44,286 nt of DNA from NCBI GenBank assembly GCA_026988035.1, contig JALSLY010000062.1, positions 1-44,286 of the forward strand. The letters run 5' to 3'. Shown piece after piece: positions 31,967 through 44,286 of the stretch (positions are counted from its first letter, which is position 1; every line of letters starts with the position of its first letter). Below the pieces are notes generated by a model. The model worked only from the letters and a program-made list of their open reading frames with translations. It made no database searches and had not been told where the DNA came from. The translations under genes were made by a program, and so were the position numbers. This stretch comes from Thermotogae bacterium (GTDB lineage Bacteria > Thermotogota > Thermotogae > Mesoaciditogales > Mesoaciditogaceae).

Positions 31967-34723
31967 ATGAAAATCAAAAGAAAAATTACATTTTTCTTGT
32001 CTGCGCTTGTTTTGCTTGCGTTAGTGCTTTCCTCATGTTTTTTGTTCAGAGAAAAATTGACGCTTCAGTCTATACCAAATGGTGTGAGAATAAAAGTTGA
32101 CAATGAACAAATAGTGATAACTCCTTATACACAGGATATGGATCTTGGTAAACATACACTTGAAGTTCTTACAAGTTACAAGACAATGGGAAATTATGCT
32201 GGCAGCAATAACACGAAATATGTTTTTTCAAACTGGTCAGATGGGTCTCACAAAAATCCGCGTACTGTGAATCTCGATTCTCCAAAAGTTTATACTGTTC
32301 GTATGAATACCTTCTACAAATTGGTCGTCGGTGCTAATATATCAGGTGCTTCAATTAACGTTTCGGCAACCTCTGATGGATTTTATCGCAAGGATTCTTC
32401 AGTTACATTGACAGCTCCAACTGTGTCGGGACATATTTTTCAAGGATGGTTGGTGAATGGAACAAAAGAAACAGGTAATCCACTAACTCAGTACATGACG
32501 ATGCCGATTCAAGCTACAGCAGTGTACACTCAAGATTTTCCACCAAATAAGCCATCAGTTTCTTACCCCTTGAACGGAGCGACCAACGTATCAACGAGTG
32601 TTACCTTACGGTGGTCTGATACTGATCCAAATGGTCAATCCTTAACTTACGACTTGTATTTCGGGACATCACAAAGTCCACAATTATTAGTTCAAGATAT
32701 TAAGTCTTCTCAATACTCGTTGTACAACTTGAACTATTCAACAACATATTATTGGTATATCGTTGCAAGTGATGGTAAAAACACAACCCAAGGTAATATA
32801 TGGATGTTTACAACTCAATCCTCACCACCTCCACATCCACCAACTAACTTACATAAAGTATCAGTGACATCAAATTCTATTTCAATTGCATGGAATGCAT
32901 CTTTTGGAGCATCCCTTTACAAAATTTATCGCTCAACAAACAACACGAACTTTTTCCAAATTGGTCAAACATCTTTTACAAGCTATACAAATAGCGGTCT
33001 CAGCCCATCTACAACTTATTATTACAAGGTAACCGCTCTTAACATTTATGGAGAATCCGATTATTCAAACACCATAAGTGTGACAACATCAACTCGCCAA
33101 GAAAGCGGAACTATAAGTGGAAAAGTGAACGTGTATACTGGAAAAAGTGCGTTCATTTCCTCAGTCCTCCAGAATGCTCTCTCAACAAATTGGCAAATAC
33201 AAAGACATTCAAAACTGGATTATGTTCCAAATGAGGTGATTGTTGGATTCAAAAAAGGCGTTAAGACTTCGACAGCGTTGACAATGTCAAATGCACCCTT
33301 TGACTACAAAATAGCGAGCATTTTGAGAACGCCGGATCAGAGTGTGAATTCAGCACTCATAAAAGTTTCAACGAATGTTGAAAATGCCGTGAATTATTTC
33401 AAAACACTTCCCAATGTTGAATACGCAGAGCCAAATTATATTTCGTATGCATTGTCTGTTCCAAATGATCAATATTATCCTGATCAATGGAACCTTGCCG
33501 ACATCGATGCCCCGCAAGTATGGCAGGTTACAAAAGGTGGAAACACCGTTATCGTTGCTGTCGTAGATACTGGTGTCTCTTTAACACATCCGGACTTGAA
33601 GGATGTCTTGGTACCAGGATATAATTTCATATCCAACGATGCGGATCCCCTAGATGATTACGGACATGGTACACATGTTGCCGGTATAATAGCAGCGGAG
33701 ACTAACAATTCAATCGGTATTGCTGGTATTGATTGGGGAGGGCAATCTTCGACGAAAATCATGCCAGTCAAAGTATTGGGAGCAAATGGAAGTGGATCCG
33801 ACTATCAAGTCGCAGAGGGCATAGTTTATGCAACTCAGCATGGCGCTAAGGTTATAAACATGAGCTTTGGAAGCACCGACTTTTCCATTACAGAGCAAAA
33901 AGCCTGTCAGTATGCTTATGACAACGGTGTAGTACTAGTGGCCGCAGCTGGAAATTCCAATGCAGATTCTCTCGATTACCCGGCGGCATTTCCAACAGTG
34001 ATTCCCGTAGCTGCCGTTGGCCCAAATAACACGCGTGCTTATTATTCTAACTACACATCAAATGTTATTTACGCACCTGGGGGAGAAATGTACTATGAAG
34101 GTGATCCTGATGGTATAATTAGCACGTACTACGCAACGGCAACAACGCCACATAATACTTATGCCTATCTTCAGGGTACATCCATGGCTGCACCGCACAT
34201 CTCGGCTATCGCCGCATTGATGATTGCAAAAGGCACAACCAACCCAGCTAATATATGGAATATCTTGAAAAATACATCCACTTACATAGGTCCTTCTTCC
34301 GAATACGGGCATGGTCTTGCTAACGCATACAATGCGGTGACATACAACGGCGGATGGGAGCCCATGATCGTGTGGGCACAAAATCAAAGTAATGGCCAAA
34401 CGGCAACCATGACAGTTGCGAAAAGCACTGGAGATTTTTCAATGACACTTCCTGCTGGAAAGTACAAAATATATGCCTGGCAGGATTTCAATGGTGATGG
34501 AGTGATCGATTCAGGAGATTTTTACGGCTTTTATGGTTACAATGGCAATTCAACTGATTCCCCGATTTCTGTGGATGTTAGTGCTAATTCTTCTTCAAAC
34601 TTGAATATCTTCGTCAGTCCGGAAATAGACGATTCGAATAATCCTTTAGGGAGTTCTAAATCTTCCCTAATTGAGAAATACATAGAAAATGTGATCGAGA
34701 AGCATTATGATTCGATCCACTAA
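31967..34723 (+). CDS. Subtilisin-like (S8) serine protease lipoprotein with FN3 domains
   Basis: The 918-residue protein starts with a lipoprotein signal (hydrophobic 8-21, lipobox LSSC with C24). Then come a PEGA-like part, a beta-repeat domain (about 115-190), two fibronectin type III domains (about 195-283 and 290-376), a GTISGKV segment and an internal prodomain-like stretch (about 418-492, VPNEVIVGFKKG). The S8 catalytic domain has D534 (AVVDTG), H567 (YGHGTH), N663 and S739 (GTSMAAPH). The C-terminus has a calcium-loop-like FNGDGVIDSGDF. It is likely anchored on the cell envelope and feeds peptides to amino acid fermentation. GGAGG precedes the ATG. Domain borders are estimates. Confidence 0.93.
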   Translation: MKIKRKITFFLSALVLLALVLSSCFLFREKLTLQSIPNGVRIKVDNEQIVITPYTQDMDLGKHTLEVLTSYKTMGNYAGSNNTKYVFSNWSDGSHKNPRTVNLDSPKVYTVRMNTFYKLVVGANISGASINVSATSDGFYRKDSSVTLTAPTVSGHIFQGWLVNGTKETGNPLTQYMTMPIQATAVYTQDFPPNKPSVSYPLNGATNVSTSVTLRWSDTDPNGQSLTYDLYFGTSQSPQLLVQDIKSSQYSLYNLNYSTTYYWYIVASDGKNTTQGNIWMFTTQSSPPPHPPTNLHKVSVTSNSISIAWNASFGASLYKIYRSTNNTNFFQIGQTSFTSYTNSGLSPSTTYYYKVTALNIYGESDYSNTISVTTSTRQESGTISGKVNVYTGKSAFISSVLQNALSTNWQIQRHSKLDYVPNEVIVGFKKGVKTSTALTMSNAPFDYKIASILRTPDQSVNSALIKVSTNVENAVNYFKTLPNVEYAEPNYISYALSVPNDQYYPDQWNLADIDAPQVWQVTKGGNTVIVAVVDTGVSLTHPDLKDVLVPGYNFISNDADPLDDYGHGTHVAGIIAAETNNSIGIAGIDWGGQSSTKIMPVKVLGANGSGSDYQVAEGIVYATQHGAKVINMSFGSTDFSITEQKACQYAYDNGVVLVAAAGNSNADSLDYPAAFPTVIPVAAVGPNNTRAYYSNYTSNVIYAPGGEMYYEGDPDGIISTYYATATTPHNTYAYLQGTSMAAPHISAIAALMIAKGTTNPANIWNILKNTSTYIGPSSEYGHGLANAYNAVTYNGGWEPMIVWAQNQSNGQTATMTVAKSTGDFSMTLPAGKYKIYAWQDFNGDGVIDSGDFYGFYGYNGNSTDSPISVDVSANSSSNLNIFVSPEIDDSNNPLGSSKSSLIEKYIENVIEKHYDSIH

Positions 34724-34738
34724 AACACTTGATGCTTG

Positions 34739-35932
34739 ATGCAAAACGAGGAGCTATATGATAAAGACAAACTTCATGTATTACCACAGTTGGGAAGTGA
34801 AACGAGTTTGGAAGTAGATTTATCGATAACACCGACGATTCCAGAAAATTTGAGTAAATTGAACACTCTCGCGATACTCAAAGTATTGATGAAATATCAT
34901 TCAATATCCAGAGCCAAGATCTCCAATATTACCAATATAAGCAAGGCAACTGTCACCAGACTCTCTAAAGATCTTGTGACTAACGGATTTGTGATTGAAA
35001 CGGAAAAAGGAAAATCCCAAGGTGGAAGAAAGCCACAGATAATTGAACTGAATCCTGATAAAGCGTTTTTCATTGGTGTAGATGTGGGAAGTGAAAGTAG
35101 CCGAATATCACTTTTTGATCTGTCCATGAAATCCAGAACAACTTCCGAATTTTCTACGGATAACAATCCGGATTCATTTGTGAAATCTCTCGCTCGAGAA
35201 ATAAATTCTATGCTGTTTCACTTTAAACCCATCAAAATAGAAAGTGTTGTCGTCTCTGTTCCGGGAATTGTTAACCACGATCTTACTCAGATCAGATGGC
35301 TTCCAGAGCTTGGATGGAAAGAAGTTGATCTGTCAAGAAGACTTACCACAGAGCTTTTAATAACTGGCCTAAAAACTCACGCAATAGTCGAAAATAGCGG
35401 GAATTTGGCTGTAATAGCGGAATCAATGATGGGAAAATACGTAAATTTTGATGATAAGAATGTCGTATTTTTGATGATCGCAAAGAGTTTAGAAATGGGT
35501 CTCATACTCAACGGAAAACTTTACACGGGAAGGACAAACACCGCTGGGGAATTCGGCCACACAATGATTTCTCGTGATGGTCGAGAGTGTGATTGTGGAA
35601 GAAAGGGCTGCTGGGCGACTTATTCAACTGCTCAAGAGGAAAAGGTAAACGGATACTTAGACTACACAGAAATCCTCTCTGAAGGAATAGTGAATATCGT
35701 GAATGCTGTTGATCCAGATCTCATTATCATTGGTGGAAATATAGTGAAACGATGGAATGAATTTTATCCAAAAATTTGGGCACATGTTGAAAAATACGCG
35801 CTTCCTTACGATATCAAAGGTCTTCAACTGGTTCCAACATCTTTTGCTCCTTTAGATGCTCCTTTGATCGGAACAGGATTGCTTGGCTTTTGGAATTTTG
35901 TAACTCACTCTATTTTGTCCATAAAAGATTGA
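34739..35932 (+). CDS. ROK-family transcriptional regulator without kinase aspartate
   Basis: The protein (397 residues from ATG 34739) has a winged-helix domain (about 40-95, ISRAKISNITNISKATVTRL) and a ROK domain with GVDVGSES, the zinc motif CDCGRKGC preceded by GEFGHT, and GGNIV. In sugar kinases of this family a catalytic aspartate sits in a NDANA-like motif; here it is ENSGN, so phosphorylation is unlikely. It probably binds a sugar or related ligand and represses nearby genes. The start is uncertain: there is no Shine-Dalgarno at 34739, and the good site at 34748-34753 opens another frame. The first 35 or so residues are not part of the recognised domains. Confidence 0.88.
   Translation: MQNEELYDKDKLHVLPQLGSETSLEVDLSITPTIPENLSKLNTLAILKVLMKYHSISRAKISNITNISKATVTRLSKDLVTNGFVIETEKGKSQGGRKPQIIELNPDKAFFIGVDVGSESSRISLFDLSMKSRTTSEFSTDNNPDSFVKSLAREINSMLFHFKPIKIESVVVSVPGIVNHDLTQIRWLPELGWKEVDLSRRLTTELLITGLKTHAIVENSGNLAVIAESMMGKYVNFDDKNVVFLMIAKSLEMGLILNGKLYTGRTNTAGEFGHTMISRDGRECDCGRKGCWATYSTAQEEKVNGYLDYTEILSEGIVNIVNAVDPDLIIIGGNIVKRWNEFYPKIWAHVEKYALPYDIKGLQLVPTSFAPLDAPLIGTGLLGFWNFVTHSILSIKD
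34758..34817 (+). CDS. Possible 19-residue ORF overlapping the ROK gene start
   Basis: ATG 34758 lies four bases after GAGGAG, the only good Shine-Dalgarno in this region, but opens a frame of 19 codons ending at TAG 34815-34817, out of frame with the ROK gene it overlaps. It could be a control peptide, or the site may serve another start. Support is only the ribosome binding site. Confidence 0.25.
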   Translation: MIKTNFMYYHSWEVKRVWK

Positions 35933-35964
35933 AATATCCTCCAATTTTTATGCTAACATTTTCA

Positions 35965-35982
35965 TATGAATAAAAATTCATA
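35965..35982. promoter_or_regulatory. Palindrome upstream of the amino-acid fermentation operon
   Basis: TATGAAT and ATTCATA are perfect seven-base arms around AAAA. It lies in the 168-base gap between the ROK gene and the aminotransferase, about 45 bases upstream of the predicted promoter. It may be an operator, possibly of the ROK protein; this is inference from position. Confidence 0.45.
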
Positions 35983-36024
35983 ACGAAAAAAGTTGCATAC
36001 AGTTTTTGGGCCGATTTTCCATAT

Positions 36025-36053
36025 TTAACGCAGTTTTCTGTGCTTTTTATACT
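36025..36053 (+). promoter_or_regulatory. Candidate promoter of the aminotransferase-buk-ptb-vor operon
   Basis: TTAACG (36025-36030) and TATACT (36048-36053) are separated by 17 bases and precede the aminotransferase ATG at 36101. The -35 match is partial. Confidence 0.5.
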
Positions 36054-36100
36054 TTGGCATGAATTTTGCTAATACAGGGTGTGTGAAGGAGGTGGAATGA

Positions 36101-37312
36101 ATGGTGAAATTGGAAAAACTGTTTTCCAAAATGTCGAAGCGCATGAAGTCATCCATAATTAGGGAACTTCTTCGTGATGCTGCAAACACTTCCATAATTT
36201 CCTTTGGAGGTGGTGCACCGGATCCGGAAACCTTTGACAGAAATGCGTTGGCAGAAGTGGCACAGAAGGTTTTGCTTGATGAGTACAAAGTTTCTTTGCA
36301 ATACGGAGCCACCGAGGGAGATCCGATTCTAAAAAGTGAATATATAAAAATACTTGATGAACGCAACGGAATAAAAGGTCTCAGACAAGAAAATATGTTG
36401 ATCACTGTGGGTTCTCAACAAGCATTAGATTTAATGGGAAAAATCTTCTTAGACGAGGATTCTTATGCAATGATCAGTCATCCTGTTTATCTCGGAGCGG
36501 CAAGTGCTTTTAGGGCATATGGTCCTAAATTTATAACCATAGATTTAGAAGATGATGGAATGAATATAAATCAGGTTGAAGATGCTTTGAAAACTCTCGA
36601 CAAAAGAGGGGAAATCTCAAAGTTAAAATTCATTTATACAGTTCCGAATTTTCACAATCCTGCTGGAGTTACAATGAGTCTTGAAAAACGAAGAGCTCTG
36701 ATCGAAATGGCCAGAAAATATGATGTGCTAATACTTGAAGATGATCCTTATGGTGAACTTCGGTACGAGGGCGAAAGACTCCCAAATATATACAAACTTG
36801 CAAATGGCGAAGGAGTCATGCTTCTCAATACAATGAGCAAAGTCATGAGTCCAGGACTTAGAGTAGGCATGATCGTCGGTGATGAACAAATAGTGGCAAG
36901 AGCTTCCCTTGCCAAGCAAGGTGCAGATCTGTGCACACCAACTCTCACTCAAAGAATAGCTGCAAGATATTTGCAAAAGGGTACTATTTTCAATAGAATA
37001 GCACAAAGTGCAAAAATCTACAAAAGCAAGAAAGACAGGATGCTAAGAGCATTGAAAGATTACGTAAGCATTGATGGAACACGGTGGACAAAACCTGAAG
37101 GTGGATTATTTATCTGGCTCCATTTACCAGAAGAGTATGACACCATGGAAATTTTTAGTAAGGCAAAACAAGTTGGTGTTGCATATATCCCAGGAAGTGC
37201 ATTCTACATTGATGATCGCAAAAGCTCTAATTTAAGGCTCTCATTCTGCCTCCCGACGGAGGAACAAATAGAAGAGGGAATACGTCGACTCGGAAAAGTG
37301 TTTAAATCCTGA
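36101..37312 (+). CDS. PLP-dependent aminotransferase (LysN/2-aminoadipate type, class I/II)
   Basis: The 403-residue protein is a fold-type I aminotransferase with ISFGGGAPDPETF near the start, YGATEGDP, the PNFHNPAGVTMS segment, D214/D215 in LEDDPYGEL and the PLP lysine K247 in NTMSKVMSPGLRVG. It resembles broad-range enzymes related to LysN that use aromatic, branched-chain and aminoadipate substrates. As first gene of the operon with acyl kinases and a 2-oxoacid:ferredoxin oxidoreductase, it probably turns branched-chain amino acids into 2-oxoacids. AAGGAGGTG gives a very strong ribosome binding site; an out-of-frame ATG at 36097 also follows it. Confidence 0.92.
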   Translation: MVKLEKLFSKMSKRMKSSIIRELLRDAANTSIISFGGGAPDPETFDRNALAEVAQKVLLDEYKVSLQYGATEGDPILKSEYIKILDERNGIKGLRQENMLITVGSQQALDLMGKIFLDEDSYAMISHPVYLGAASAFRAYGPKFITIDLEDDGMNINQVEDALKTLDKRGEISKLKFIYTVPNFHNPAGVTMSLEKRRALIEMARKYDVLILEDDPYGELRYEGERLPNIYKLANGEGVMLLNTMSKVMSPGLRVGMIVGDEQIVARASLAKQGADLCTPTLTQRIAARYLQKGTIFNRIAQSAKIYKSKKDRMLRALKDYVSIDGTRWTKPEGGLFIWLHLPEEYDTMEIFSKAKQVGVAYIPGSAFYIDDRKSSNLRLSFCLPTEEQIEEGIRRLGKVFKS

Positions 37313-38404
37313 AGGTGAGTTGAATGGAAACGTATACAATACTCGTCATAAATCCAGGTTCAACATCTACCAAAATAGCTGTTTACGAAGATGAAAAATT
37401 AGTATTCGAAAAGTCGATAACACACTCTCCTTCGGAGCTTTCAAGGTTTCCAAAGGTCATGGATCAGTTGGAATACAGGGAAAAAATTATTTTAGATGTG
37501 CTCAAAGAAAATGGGTTTTCATTGGAAAATTTTAACGCAATCGCTTGTCGAGGAGGCCTTATTGGTCCGGTGGAAGGTGGGACTTATCTCGTTGACGAAT
37601 CAATGGTCCGTGCTTTAAAAGAATCAAAGATTGAACATGCATCAAATTTAGCAGGTTTGATAGGTTTTTCTTTTGCTAAAAAGATAGAAGTAAGTGCTTA
37701 CATAACAGATCCCGTTTCAGTCGACGAAATGGATGCTGTGGCAAGGATATCTGGACTCATAGATTTAGAAAGAAAGAGTCAATCACATGCATTGAATATA
37801 AAGGCGGTGGCGAGGAAAGCAGAGCTTGAATTAGGTCGGAAATACGAAGACATGAACTTAGTGATAGTACATCTTGGTGGAGGTATTTCCATAAGCGCTC
37901 ATAGAATGGGGAAAATGGTGGACGTTAACAATGCAAATGATGAAGGCCCTTTCAGCCCTGAACGTACTGGAGAGTTACCAGTAGGTGATGTGGTAAAAAT
38001 GGCCTATTCTGGCAAATACTCTTGTAGAGACTTAAAGAAAAGATATATCGGTCACGGTGGACTCGTAGCTTACCTTGGAACAAATGATCTCAGGGAAGCT
38101 TTGAAGATGGCAGAAACTGATTCAAAAGCTGCTTTGATTCTCAAAGCAATGGCCTATCAAATAGCCAAGGGAATTGCAGAAATGTACATTGTTCTTGATG
38201 GGAAAGTGGATGCCATTATCCTTACTGGAGGTATGGCTTTCAGTTCTCAATTCGTTGAGATGATCAAATCTTATATTTCTAATCTTGCTCTCGTCTTAGT
38301 AATAGCTGGAGGTTATGAAATGGAAGCCCTTGCCATGGGAGCGTTAAGGGTTCTAAGAGGCGAAGAAAAAGCCAAAATATATGAAACAAAAGAGGTGAAA
38401 AAGT

Positions 38405-41056
<2,652 letters not shown>

Positions 41057-41079
41057 GAAATTCAGAGAGGAGGAGTCAT

Positions 41080-41319
41080 ATGACAAAGAAAGCATACATA
41101 GAAATAGACTCTGAGAGATGCAAAGGTTGTGGATTGTGCATCAATGCATGTCCACAGCACGTGATAAGATTCTCGGAGAAGTTCAACAACAAAGGTTATC
41201 ATTATGCAGAGCTCCACGATCCAGAAAACAAATGTATAGGATGTGCCTTTTGCTACAACATGTGTCCCGATGTGTGTATAGTCGTTCACAGGCTGGTGAA
41301 GGAGGAGAGTAAAGTATGA
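41080..41319 (+). CDS. 2-oxoacid:ferredoxin oxidoreductase, ferredoxin-like delta subunit
   Basis: The 79-residue protein carries two [4Fe-4S] motifs, CKGCGLCINACP and CIGCAFCYNMCP, and passes electrons from the TPP subunit to ferredoxin. ATG 41080 is set by GGAGGAG four bases upstream; a frame open from 41050 overlaps the P-loop gene and has a poor start. Its stop overlaps the next gene by four bases. Confidence 0.94.
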   Translation: MTKKAYIEIDSERCKGCGLCINACPQHVIRFSEKFNNKGYHYAELHDPENKCIGCAFCYNMCPDVCIVVHRLVKEESKV

Positions 41320-42380
41320 AAATGCTTTTCAAGGGATCCGAAGCTATCGCTGAGGCAGCAATCAGAGCTGGGTGCAGACTTTATTTTGGTTATCCAATAA
41401 CACCCCAAAGTGAACTCACCGAATATATGTCTCGAAGGTTACCTGAAGTAGACGGAACTTTTCTTCAAGCTGAGAGCGAAGTGGCAACAGTTAATATGAT
41501 GTACGGCGCTTCTTGTACTGGAAAACGTGTTATGACATCGACTTCCTCACCTGGCTTTAGTCTGATGATGGAAGGAGTTTCTTACATGGCTGGTGCTGAA
41601 CTTCCAGCTGTTTTTGTAAACGTGGTACGTGGGGGACCTGGTCTTGGAGATATTCAACCAGCGCAAAGTGATTATTTTCAAGCAACCAAGGGAGGAGGAC
41701 ATGGGGATTATCGGATGATCGTTCTTGCTCCTCACACGATTCAAGAGTCTGTAGATCTCATGAATTTAGCCTTTGATTTAGCAGACAAATACAGAATGCT
41801 CGTTACCATTCTTGCGGATGGCATGCTCGGACAGATGATGGAACCGGTGGAATTCCCAGAAATGCGCGATCCCAATGGCGTTCCTAAAAAAGATTGGGCT
41901 CTCACAGGAGCCTCTGATCATGAACCAAGGAAAGTTACTTCTTTCAATATAGATCCCTATGGACTTGAAGAAATGAATCTTCGCTATCAAGCAACTTACA
42001 AAAAAGTAGTGGAAAACGAAATTCGATACGAAGAAGTCAATACCAAAGATGCAGATATAATCATTGCTGCATATGGAACAATGGCAAGAATAGTTAAAAC
42101 AACCATTCATTTAGCTGAAAAGGAAGGAATAAAAGTCGGACTCTTCAGACCCATAACACTCTGGCCTTTTCCTTATAAACAAATAAACAAGCTTGCTGAT
42201 ACAGTGGAAAATGTGCTTACCGTTGAAATGAGCTATGGCCAGATGCTTGAAGATGTAAAACTCGGAGTTAATGGCAAGGCAAAAACGCCATTTTACGGGA
42301 GAAGCGGTGGAGTGGTTCCAACTCCCACAGAAGTCCTTGAAGCTGTAAAAAAGGTTATGGTAGGTGACTTAAATGGATAG
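41316..42380 (+). CDS. vorB: 2-oxoacid (2-oxoisovalerate-type):ferredoxin oxidoreductase alpha subunit
   Basis: The 354-residue protein is the alpha (pyrimidine-binding) subunit of the POR/KOR/VOR family: [20 protein letters not shown], the [13 protein letters not shown] motif, [32 protein letters not shown] and [17 protein letters not shown]. These enzymes split 2-oxoacids to acyl-CoA and CO2. The choice of branched-chain (VOR) over 2-oxoglutarate (KOR) follows from the buk/ptb neighbours, not from sequence alone. Confidence 0.92.
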   Translation: MKMLFKGSEAIAEAAIRAGCRLYFGYPITPQSELTEYMSRRLPEVDGTFLQAESEVATVNMMYGASCTGKRVMTSTSSPGFSLMMEGVSYMAGAELPAVFVNVVRGGPGLGDIQPAQSDYFQATKGGGHGDYRMIVLAPHTIQESVDLMNLAFDLADKYRMLVTILADGMLGQMMEPVEFPEMRDPNGVPKKDWALTGASDHEPRKVTSFNIDPYGLEEMNLRYQATYKKVVENEIRYEEVNTKDADIIIAAYGTMARIVKTTIHLAEKEGIKVGLFRPITLWPFPYKQINKLADTVENVLTVEMSYGQMLEDVKLGVNGKAKTPFYGRSGGVVPTPTEVLEAVKKVMVGDLNG

Positions 42381-43137
42381 CACGATTGATAAAATAATAG
42401 CTAAAATGCCAAAATCGTTAAGTGGGAAGGAGTTTACATATTGTCCTGGATGTCATCACGGCATAGTGCATAGACTCATTGCTGAAGTTATAGATGAACT
42501 TGGTATTGCTGGAAAAACGTTGATGGTGGCACCAGTTGGTTGTTCTGTCTTTGCATATGAGTTTTTTGATTTAGATGGCACAGTTGCTCCTCATGGACGT
42601 GCTCCCGCTGTCGCAACCGGCATGAAACGAGCCATGCCAGATCGCATAGTTTTCACTTATCAAGGTGATGGTGACCTTGCTTCTATAGGTACAGCCGAAA
42701 TAGTGCATGCCGCTAACAGAGGAGAAAATATAACAACGATATTTATAAACAACGCAGTATATGGAATGACAGGAGGTCAAATGGCTCCCACAACTCTTCT
42801 TGGTCAGAAAACAACAACTACTCCTTATGGAAGAAGTGCAAAAGCAAATGGCTATCCAATTCGAATGAGCGAAATGCTTGCCACTCTGGAAGGTTCTGCT
42901 TACGTTGAAAGAGTCATGGTTACCACACCTCAAAACGTTATTAAGGCAAAGCGGGCCATAAAAAAGGCATTTGAAGTCCAAATCAAAAACTTAGGCTTTT
43001 CAATGGTCGAAGTTCTTTCAACCTGTCCAACCAATTGGGGATTAACACCAATTGAAGCGATGAAATGGCTCGAAGAAAAAATGACTAAGCAATATCCACT
43101 CGGTATCTATGTTGATAGAACAAAGGAGGCTGAGTGA
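42373..43137 (+). CDS. 2-oxoacid:ferredoxin oxidoreductase beta subunit (TPP-binding)
   Basis: The 254-residue beta subunit holds thiamine diphosphate: [12 protein letters not shown] at the start, the TPP motif [20 protein letters not shown], and [18 protein letters not shown]. It starts eight bases inside the end of the alpha gene and its stop overlaps the gamma start, so subunits are likely made in equal amounts. Confidence 0.95.
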   Translation: MDSTIDKIIAKMPKSLSGKEFTYCPGCHHGIVHRLIAEVIDELGIAGKTLMVAPVGCSVFAYEFFDLDGTVAPHGRAPAVATGMKRAMPDRIVFTYQGDGDLASIGTAEIVHAANRGENITTIFINNAVYGMTGGQMAPTTLLGQKTTTTPYGRSAKANGYPIRMSEMLATLEGSAYVERVMVTTPQNVIKAKRAIKKAFEVQIKNLGFSMVEVLSTCPTNWGLTPIEAMKWLEEKMTKQYPLGIYVDRTKEAE

Positions 43138-43685
43138 AAATGGCGACATACTCTGTTGTCACAGCTGGATTCGGTGGACAGGGAGTCATGCTGTTAGGGA
43201 AAATTATTGCGGAAGCCGCCATGCACGAAGGGAAGAAAGTTACTTGGCTGCCATCTTATGGTCCCGAAATGCGCGGTGGAACAGCTAATTGTACTGTTGT
43301 GATCAGTGACGAAGATATAGGATCACCAGTAGTTGACAAACCTGACATAGTTATCGCTATGAACATCCCTTCCATGATTAAATTCGAGAAAAATATAAAA
43401 GATGAAGGAATATTGCTGATCAATTCTTCGGTTATAGACAGAAATCCAACTCGTAAAGACGTCAAAAGTTTCAAGATTTCATCAAACGAAATAGCTGATG
43501 AAATCGGTAACACCAAAGTTTTAAACATGGTAACACTTGGTGCTTTTGCCAAGATTAGTGGACTTATTTCTTTCGATTCTATAAAAAAAGCTCTTGAAGA
43601 AACCATGACTGGAAAAAAGAAAGCTTTTTTAGAAATAAACATCAAGGCTGTTCAAAAAGGAATGGAAGAAGTTAAAGAACTGTAA
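43134..43685 (+). CDS. 2-oxoacid:ferredoxin oxidoreductase gamma subunit
   Basis: The 183-residue protein shows the gamma-subunit pattern: [37 protein letters not shown], and [13 protein letters not shown]. It completes the four-subunit complex. GTG 43134 lies four bases after GGAGG and overlaps the beta stop; ATG 43140 is an alternative start at ten bases. It is the last gene of the operon. Confidence 0.94.
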   Translation: MKMATYSVVTAGFGGQGVMLLGKIIAEAAMHEGKKVTWLPSYGPEMRGGTANCTVVISDEDIGSPVVDKPDIVIAMNIPSMIKFEKNIKDEGILLINSSVIDRNPTRKDVKSFKISSNEIADEIGNTKVLNMVTLGAFAKISGLISFDSIKKALEETMTGKKKAFLEINIKAVQKGMEEVKEL

Positions 43686-43704
43686 CCACAAATAATAAAA
43701 GAAA

Positions 43705-43731
43705 GAGAGCTCCTTTTAATGAGGAGCTCTC
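43705..43731. terminator. Terminator between the vor operon and the rRNA operon
   Basis: GAGAGCTCC (43705-43713) pairs with GGAGCTCTC (43723-43731) around a nine-base loop. On the minus strand it is followed by TTTCTTTTATTATT, so it ends the rRNA operon well; it may also serve the plus-strand operon, where CTTT follows. Confidence 0.85.
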
Positions 43732-43745
43732 TCTTTCATATCCAA

Positions 43746-43864
43746 CCCGGGCAATAACCTACTCTCGCAAAGGGCTGCCCCCTTACTACCATCGGCCCGC
43801 GGTGGCTTAACGGCCGTATTCGGAATGGGAACGGGTGTTTCCCACCACGGTATCCTCACCCGGG
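43746..43864 (-). rRNA. rrf: 5S ribosomal RNA
   Basis: The minus strand shows CCCGGG at both ends as terminal helix, ATACCGTGGTGGGAAACACC, CCGTTCCCATTCCGAATACG and GGCAGCCCTTTGCGAGAGTAG, all standard for 5S rRNA. About 119 bases; exact ends are estimates. It follows the 23S gene and precedes the terminator at 43705-43731. Confidence 0.96.
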
Positions 43865-43896
43865 ATATCTTGGTCACTCAAAACTGAACAGGTCAT

Positions 43897-44286
<390 letters not shown>

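Overview
The window reads as a chromosomal segment of a thermophilic or moderately thermophilic anaerobe of the phylum Thermotogota. This is an inference from gene content: a PolC-type replicative polymerase, a TM0106-family nuclease, a GlpA-like/oxidoreductase/DUF1667 trio, a DtxR-Feo iron operon, and a buk-ptb-buk-2-oxoacid:ferredoxin oxidoreductase operon all fit that phylum. DNA is AT-rich. Promoters are close to the sigma-70 consensus and genes are packed, often with 4-base stop/start overlaps. No transposase, integrase or CRISPR array was seen.

Layout. 1-3749: an M28-type peptidase (cut by the window edge), a 53-codon ORF and an XRE/S24 LexA-like regulator run leftward; a small winged-helix-like protein and a TM0106-family nuclease run rightward from a shared promoter region with two inverted repeats. 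3856-4011: tRNA-Leu(CAA) with a perfect promoter and terminator. 4120-9455: an amidohydrolase that has lost its metal ligands, then fliF, fliG, fliH and a dam methylase in one tight cluster. 9519-10265: a sirtuin. 10278-13287 (minus): a three-gene glycerol-3-phosphate/FAD oxidoreductase operon behind a leader terminator that suggests antitermination. 13448-16782: an iron-uptake operon (FeoC-like, DtxR-FeoA fusion, FeoA, FeoB) under a palindromic operator; feoB carries a frameshift near its 3' end. 16910-17551: pyrE. 17577-22248 (minus): ruvC-polC, apparently leaderless. 22413-24822: rpmB, alr, yhaM. 24869-31875: topA, lnt, a GH13 glucosidase and a cobalamin-type radical SAM enzyme. 31967-35932: a large subtilisin-like lipoprotein and a ROK regulator without the kinase aspartate. 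36025-43685: an amino-acid fermentation operon (aminotransferase, butyrate kinase, phosphate butyryltransferase, second butyrate kinase, P-loop ATPase, four-subunit 2-oxoacid:ferredoxin oxidoreductase). 43705-44286 (minus): the distal end of an rRNA operon (partial 23S, 5S, terminator).

How it fits together. The last operon encodes a complete route from branched-chain amino acids to fatty acids: transamination, oxidative decarboxylation to acyl-CoA with reduced ferredoxin, phosphorolysis to acyl phosphate, and ATP formation by an acyl kinase. The most unusual items are the LexA-like regulator/nuclease locus, the dead amidohydrolase ahead of fliF, the dam gene coupled to fliH, the feoB frameshift, the putative glp attenuator, and the subtilisin lipoprotein whose prodomain sits internally.
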